Part shown: positions 59,696 through 64,000 of the stretch, one piece after another
How the letters are laid out: the number at the start of each line of letters is the position of its first letter
Numbering within the stretch: the stretch's first letter is position 1
Assembly (NCBI GenBank): GCA_042218065.1
Contig: JBDGRL010000002.1
Span: 1 to 64,000 of the forward strand
Source of the DNA: JBDGRJ01 sp042218065
GTDB taxonomy: Bacteria > Patescibacteriota > Patescibacteriia > Magasanikbacterales > UBA922
Length of the DNA: 64,000 nucleotides
Reading direction: 5' to 3'
Position numbers and translations under genes: made by a program
The notes under the pieces: model-generated
The model's input: only the letters and a program-made list of their open reading frames with translations
Database searches by the model: none
Told to the model about the DNA's origin: nothing

Positions 59696-60411
59696 AAAAA
59701 GGTGAGTTTATAATGGTTGATGGAGTTGATGGTGCAGGCAAGACTACAATAATAAATACTTGGAAAAAATTTTTGAGACAGAATAATCGGAAAATATTTG
59801 GTATAAGGGAATATTGGCAACAAAACCAGAATCATCCGGAGTTTGAACAGCTTAAAGATTATGATTTCATCTTTTCAGCTGAGCCAACTTCTGTTTGGAC
59901 AGGAGCGGCACTGCGCAAAGAAATGATTAAACAAGATTCAGATTATTCAGGTAAGGCAATAGCCGAAGCTTTTAGTTTAGACCGGCTTGTACTATATAAG
60001 CGCTTACTTTTAAAGTTATTAAATGAAGATGTGAGTATAATTCAAGATCGAGGGATCAGCACTTCTTTATGTTATCAGCCGCTACAATCTACTGAGTTGA
60101 CGAGAGAAAAAGTAGCTAATCTGGAAGGAAATGCGTTTGCTTTGAAGAATAACCCAGAATATTTAATTTTGGCGGATCTACCGATTGAAGATGCGCTAGA
60201 ACGTCTAGATTTACGTCAGCAACAAGATGATTCTGTGTTTGAGAAAAGGAAATTTTTAAACAGGGCTCGAGAAACTTTTTTATCGAAAGAATATCAAGAT
60301 TATTTTATAAAGCAAGGTACGGAGATAAAAAAATTGGACACCTCTGTAAACATTGATATAATGAAAGAGAAATCTGTCAGTTTACTGCAAAATATATTAA
60401 ATATTAACTAA
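59692..60411 (+). CDS. tmk: Thymidylate kinase
   Basis: 239 aa. P-loop VDGVDGAGKTTIINTW, SAEPTSVWTGAALR (TMP-binding Arg region), VSIIQDRGISTSLCYQ (DR-x motif) and a LID near LRQQQDDSVFEKRKFLNRA. Slightly longer than usual because of an insert at residues 30-50. Last enzyme of the operon, dTMP to dTDP; starts inside folA by 4 bp. Confidence 0.9.
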   Translation: MKKGEFIMVDGVDGAGKTTIINTWKKFLRQNNRKIFGIREYWQQNQNHPEFEQLKDYDFIFSAEPTSVWTGAALRKEMIKQDSDYSGKAIAEAFSLDRLVLYKRLLLKLLNEDVSIIQDRGISTSLCYQPLQSTELTREKVANLEGNAFALKNNPEYLILADLPIEDALERLDLRQQQDDSVFEKRKFLNRARETFLSKEYQDYFIKQGTEIKKLDTSVNIDIMKEKSVSLLQNILNIN

Positions 60412-60416
60412 TTTTC

Positions 60417-61373
60417 ATGATTAGTTCATCTAATATAATATCCAGAAGCATTTCTGTATATAAGAATAATTTTCTGGATTATGTAAAATATATCGTACTA
60501 GGTTTACTTCCCGGTGCAATAATGGGTGGTCTATTCTTAGTTTTTGGTTCTGCTGCTGCGATAGGGATTGTAGGATCGGGTATGAGTAGTACGGCTTCTT
60601 TAGTTTTTGGGGTTATTCTTTTTGCCATTATAGTTTTATTTGCCATAGGTTTGTCCTTATGGGTTAATTTTGCGTTTATTAGAATGATCGGCTTAAAAGC
60701 AAGAGGAGAAGATACTGAAGGGGTTTTAGATAATTTTATTGCCGTACGTTCTAAGTTTTGGCGGGCAATCGGGGCTAGCATTGTCATGAGTATATACGGA
60801 GGTTGGCCTCTGATTGTGGTTTCTTTGTTTTATTATTTGTATAGCTTAACAGGAGCAGAAGTAAGTGGTTCTGTATTAGTAGTATTTGCACTACTTGGAT
60901 TGGCTGCGTTATTTTTGGGTATCTACTTTTTTGTAAGAGTGTTTTTCTCTGTTTTTCATGTCATTTTAGGTGATGCTGATATTTTTGAAGCTATAGATTA
61001 CAGCCAAGATCAAGTAATAGGAAGCTGGTTTGGTGTGTTTTGGAGGCTTATTGCTCCTGCAATTGTATTTTTCATCATCAGTATTCTAGCACAAATTCTG
61101 CTTGGAGGTCTCTCAGCAGTTATAGATGCTACTGCAGTTTCTTTGCTTCTTTCCTTGCTTTTGTTTGCAATTCAAGTTCTAGTTCCACCACTATTTCCAA
61201 CTGCACAGGTAGTTTTATACAATGATTTAGCTAACTCAAACCCTTCTTTGGGTGAGGATGAAGACAGCTCGGTGGATAGTTCTAAAGAAAAAGAAGATAA
61301 ATCAAATACGAAAGAAGGGCAATCTGAAGAGAACCAAGCCGATGTCGATCTCAACGAATCCTTGGATAGCTAA
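60417..61373 (+). CDS. Multi-pass membrane protein (pair, first copy)
   Basis: 318 aa with about six hydrophobic segments and a long acidic/Ser-rich tail (about 270-318). Starts MISSSNIISRSISVYKNNFLDYV, the same opening as the next gene. The layout resembles glycerophosphodiesterase membrane-domain or DUF975-type proteins, with no catalytic motif seen. It begins 5 bp after tmk, so it may be in the same transcript. Confidence 0.6.
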   Translation: MISSSNIISRSISVYKNNFLDYVKYIVLGLLPGAIMGGLFLVFGSAAAIGIVGSGMSSTASLVFGVILFAIIVLFAIGLSLWVNFAFIRMIGLKARGEDTEGVLDNFIAVRSKFWRAIGASIVMSIYGGWPLIVVSLFYYLYSLTGAEVSGSVLVVFALLGLAALFLGIYFFVRVFFSVFHVILGDADIFEAIDYSQDQVIGSWFGVFWRLIAPAIVFFIISILAQILLGGLSAVIDATAVSLLLSLLLFAIQVLVPPLFPTAQVVLYNDLANSNPSLGEDEDSSVDSSKEKEDKSNTKEGQSEENQADVDLNESLDS

Positions 61374-61431
61374 TTAAGAAGCTGAATTACCTGGAAATCA
61401 AAATTAAATTAAACAAAGCAAAGCAGACAAA

Positions 61432-62217
61432 ATGCTTATTAGTGCAAGTAAAATAATTACAAAAAGTGTAGAACTATACCGGGAACATTGGAGAAAGATT
61501 CTAGAATATGTAGGAGTATTTTTTGTATCAATTTTGCTATTAATTGTATTACAGCAATTAATTTTTCCTCCCAAAACAATAGTTATAACCAGCATCTCTG
61601 ATATTAATGCAACCTATATTGCTTATCTCATATACAAGGCTGTTTTCATAATAGTTTTACTTTGGCTTACAGTAGGTCTTATTAAGGCAATGGCTCGTTG
61701 CTATAAAGGAAAGAAACCTCAAGGCATGAAAAATGAGTTAGAGTATAGTGCTAAGCATATCCTTTCTATAATAGGTGTTTCTATAGCAGTAAGCTTGACT
61801 GTTTCTGTGGGGTTTTTGTTGCTAATTATACCCGGAATTATATTTTCAGTTTGGTTTAACTTTGCCTTGTATAGAGTAGCGCTGGAAGATGAAACTCCGA
61901 TAACTGCAATGAAAGAAAGTAAAGAGCTGGTAGAAGGTAGGTGGTGGTCTGTTTTGTGGAGACTATTCTTGCCAGCTTTTGTTTTAAATTTAGGAATATT
62001 TTTGATTCAAGGGATTTTGATATTTGTTATTCGTATGATAACGCCTAATGCTTTGATTATTAATACAGCTTCGGGTATAGCTAGTCTGTTTTTGTTCCCT
62101 GTTACACTTTTGGCAGCTATTATTTTATATATAGAGCTCAAAAAGACACCCGTAGAACAAAACCAACCACACCCAGAACCAAATAGCGATTCAGAGAGTA
62201 ATGTGATAGAGAGTTAG
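61432..62217 (+). CDS. Multi-pass membrane protein (pair, second copy)
   Basis: 261 aa with about six hydrophobic segments. MLISASKIITKSVELYREHW parallels the start of the preceding protein, and the SVWFNFALYRVAL and GRWWSVLWRLFLPAFVLN blocks match VNFAFIRMIGL and GVFWRLIAPAIVFF there. They are paralogs with divergent tails. Function unknown. Confidence 0.6.
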   Translation: MLISASKIITKSVELYREHWRKILEYVGVFFVSILLLIVLQQLIFPPKTIVITSISDINATYIAYLIYKAVFIIVLLWLTVGLIKAMARCYKGKKPQGMKNELEYSAKHILSIIGVSIAVSLTVSVGFLLLIIPGIIFSVWFNFALYRVALEDETPITAMKESKELVEGRWWSVLWRLFLPAFVLNLGIFLIQGILIFVIRMITPNALIINTASGIASLFLFPVTLLAAIILYIELKKTPVEQNQPHPEPNSDSESNVIES

Positions 62218-62299
62218 TAAAATGGTTTAGAGATATTCGCAAGAAATTATACAATTTATTAGAAATTATTGAATATAAGCTAAAATAACAAACACAATT

Positions 62300-63847
62300 A
62301 TGCCAGATTATACACCGGTAATAGGAATGGAAGTGCACGTACAACTTAAAACAGAAAGTAAGATGTTTTCTTCTGCTAAGAATGAGCTGGATGAAGAAGA
62401 GCCAAATGTGAATATAAATGAGATTGATTTAGGTCATCCCGGGACACTACCTGTTCCCAATAAGAAAGCCATAGAATGGACAGCAAAGATAGGGTCAGCC
62501 TTGGGTTGCGATATTGCTGAAGAATCGAAGTTTGATCGTAAGCATTATTTTTACCCTGATCTTCCTAAAGGATATCAAATCTCACAGTATGATCAGCCAA
62601 TTGCAAAAGATGGAGAGCTGCAGCTAGAATTTTATTTAGATGATAATATTCGCGATGAAGCAAAAATAGGGATTAAACGAGCTCACCTGGAAGAAGATAC
62701 AGGAAAATCAACCCATGACATTCATGGCAATACAATGGTCGACTTTAACAGAGCAGGCACTCCCTTGGTAGAGATAGTCACAAATCCAGATTTTAGGAAC
62801 GGCTTGGAGGCAAAAAAGTATTGCCAGGAGCTCCAAAGAATTTTGAGATATTTGGAGGTAAGTGATGCTGATATGGAGAAGGGGCACATGAGATGCGAGG
62901 CTAATATTTCCCTACAAGAAGTCGGTAAATTTGAAAAAGAAGATGGTGAAATTAAACCTTTGGGTGATTATAATTTAAATAATAAGGTAGAAGTCAAAAA
63001 TTTGAACTCATTTAAGGTTGTAAAAGAGGCGATAGACTATGAGATAGATCGTCAAAAAGCAATGCTGGAAGAAGGTGATTCATGGATACAACAAACTCGT
63101 GGCTGGAATGAAAATGAAAAGAAGACAGAACTACAAAGAAAGAAGGAGACAGCAGCGGACTATAGGTATTTTCCTGAGCCTGATATCCCTCCTTTTAACC
63201 CTTTAGAAATTTCAGGTGGTTTATCTATTCCGGAGTTACCTATTGAAAAAAGATTGCGTTTTCATAATGAGTATGGTTTTTCTTACTCCGACGCTGAACA
63301 ATTAACCAGAAGCAAAAAGTGGGCAAGTTTTGCTGAAGGAGTTATGAGTGATCTTGTTAGTTGGCTTCATGCTTCTGATGATATAGAGAGTGATACTGAT
63401 GAAATTTTAAAAAACAGGAAGGAAGAGCTGGCACAGCTTGCCGGAAACTGGATGAATAATGAATTAAAAGGGAAACTCAAAGAAACACAAAAAAATATTG
63501 ATGATTTATCTTTTGCTCAAGAAAATTTTGCCGAATTAATAACTTTAATTTACACCGATCAAGTTAATTCTACTAATGCCAGCAAGATTCTGGAGAAAAT
63601 GATAGATTCTGATACGGACATTGATCCAAGCCACATTATGGAAGAGGAGGGATATGGGCAGATTAGTGATGAAGATAAGATTGAGGAAATTGTTGAAGAG
63701 GTAATAGATGACAATCCAGAACAGGTTCAGCAATACAGGGACGGTAAAGAGGGGGTGCTGGAATACTTAGTAGGAATGGTTATGAGAGCAACTGAAGGTA
63801 GTGCCGACCCACAACAAGCTAAAAAAACATTAAAAGATAAGCTGTAA
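62300..63847 (+). CDS. gatB: Asp/Glu-tRNA amidotransferase subunit B
   Basis: 515 aa, full length. Catalytic kinase/amidase partner: VIGMEVHVQLKTESKMFS, GHPGTLPVPNKKAIEW, HYFYPDLPKGYQISQYD, RAHLEEDTGKSTHD, VDFNRAGTPLVEIVT and DYRYFPEPDIPP. The C-terminal YqeY-like tail with ADPQQAKKTLK is complete. With GatA and GatC it makes Gln-tRNA or Asn-tRNA; those genes are not in the window. About 82 bp separate it from the membrane gene. Confidence 0.95.
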   Translation: MPDYTPVIGMEVHVQLKTESKMFSSAKNELDEEEPNVNINEIDLGHPGTLPVPNKKAIEWTAKIGSALGCDIAEESKFDRKHYFYPDLPKGYQISQYDQPIAKDGELQLEFYLDDNIRDEAKIGIKRAHLEEDTGKSTHDIHGNTMVDFNRAGTPLVEIVTNPDFRNGLEAKKYCQELQRILRYLEVSDADMEKGHMRCEANISLQEVGKFEKEDGEIKPLGDYNLNNKVEVKNLNSFKVVKEAIDYEIDRQKAMLEEGDSWIQQTRGWNENEKKTELQRKKETAADYRYFPEPDIPPFNPLEISGGLSIPELPIEKRLRFHNEYGFSYSDAEQLTRSKKWASFAEGVMSDLVSWLHASDDIESDTDEILKNRKEELAQLAGNWMNNELKGKLKETQKNIDDLSFAQENFAELITLIYTDQVNSTNASKILEKMIDSDTDIDPSHIMEEEGYGQISDEDKIEEIVEEVIDDNPEQVQQYRDGKEGVLEYLVGMVMRATEGSADPQQAKKTLKDKL

Positions 63848-64000
63848 AACACTTAATCCTACTCTTTTTAGCTCTCTTGTTTTATTTTCAGCTAAGAATT
63901 AATTTTTAAATTGAGCTCAATATTTTGGAAGAAGAATTAATTATATTTTTTGAACGGTGACTTAGGTGTGTCAGTTTCGATTGCAGTGACTGATGCAGTA
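63848..64000. other. Window end, no gene recognised
   Basis: The 153 bp after gatB are AT-rich with no convincing start, terminator or RNA. Confidence 0.5.

Noticed and set aside
1..64000. CRISPR array or cas genes
   Set aside because: No regularly spaced direct repeats of 24-40 bp with unique spacers. The parS palindromes are irregularly spaced and are not CRISPR repeats.
1..64000. Recoded UGA (UGA=Gly)
   Set aside because: Many well-defined genes (for example the flavoprotein at 24-974) end at TGA, and core genes such as dnaA, polA and gatB read at full length without TGA codons.
1..64000. rRNA genes
   Set aside because: No 16S, 23S or 5S conserved stretches seen.

Overview
The window is AT-rich, compactly coded bacterial DNA with overlapping genes. 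It looks like a Candidate Phyla Radiation (Patescibacteria) genome. Reasons: a run of small type IV secretion pilin-like genes of the kind common in that group, a two-domain ThyX, many short lineage-specific proteins and small intergenic gaps. UGA acts as an ordinary stop, so the UGA=Gly lineages (Gracilibacteria, Absconditabacteria) are unlikely. Two 100-N gaps are each flanked by exact 55-bp direct repeats, so this is an assembled scaffold with two unmerged contig overlaps. Layout, left part (0-29 kb): a thioredoxin reductase-like gene and a PfkB kinase; a minus-strand SpoU methylase / helical protein / DJ-1-like operon; a divergent Xer-type recombinase; tRNA-Arg(UCU) and tRNA-His; a GT28 glycosyltransferase. 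Then comes a minus-strand block of 14 paralogous pilin-like membrane proteins (6.8-16.4 kb), several carrying new-looking cysteine-rich ectodomains, interrupted by one orphan solute-binding lipoprotein. It is followed by galU, rpsR-ssb-rpsF, uppS, tRNA-Leu, lspA, comM, a LysM/M23 peptidase and trigger factor. The DUF167-yidD-rnpA-dnaN-dnaA block follows, with DnaA-box-like sites around it. Middle part (29-47 kb): PBP1A, a 3D-domain protein and tRNA-Cys. A small decayed island lies between tRNA-Cys and a degenerate second copy of it; the island holds truncated AbiEii, a broken PIN toxin-antitoxin pair and an intact AAA/DUF4143 ATPase. Next are polA, NDH-2/DoxX, a compositionally foreign gene with strong hairpins, a TrmB-type regulator, holA, a GGDEF protein, rpsT and rmuC. 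The most striking stretch is the gene-poor 47.3-49.25 kb. It holds ten parS-type palindromes in 1.14 kb, a highly structured independently terminated RNA of about 300 nt, tRNA-Arg(CCU), six same-direction DnaA-box-like sites in 86 bp, and a MITE-like element with doubled ends. It looks like a centromere, and possibly the replication origin, about 19 kb from dnaA. To its right nearly everything is on the plus strand. First is a coupled four-gene surface operon: a signal-peptide beta protein, a DUF916-like anchored protein, a FnIII plus dockerin-like protein, and a 1014-aa scaffold with a probable cohesin-like domain. Then a 133-nt structured leader precedes a deoxynucleotide operon (dcd, P-loop kinase, HExxH protein, dut, tandem thyX, folA, tmk), followed by two paralogous membrane proteins and gatB. 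Working picture: the pilin block and the dockerin/cohesin operon would build the cell surface of a host-dependent cell. The nucleotide operon and comM fit a lineage that salvages nucleotides and may take up DNA. The parS/DnaA region would organise chromosome segregation. All functions are read from sequence motifs without searches.
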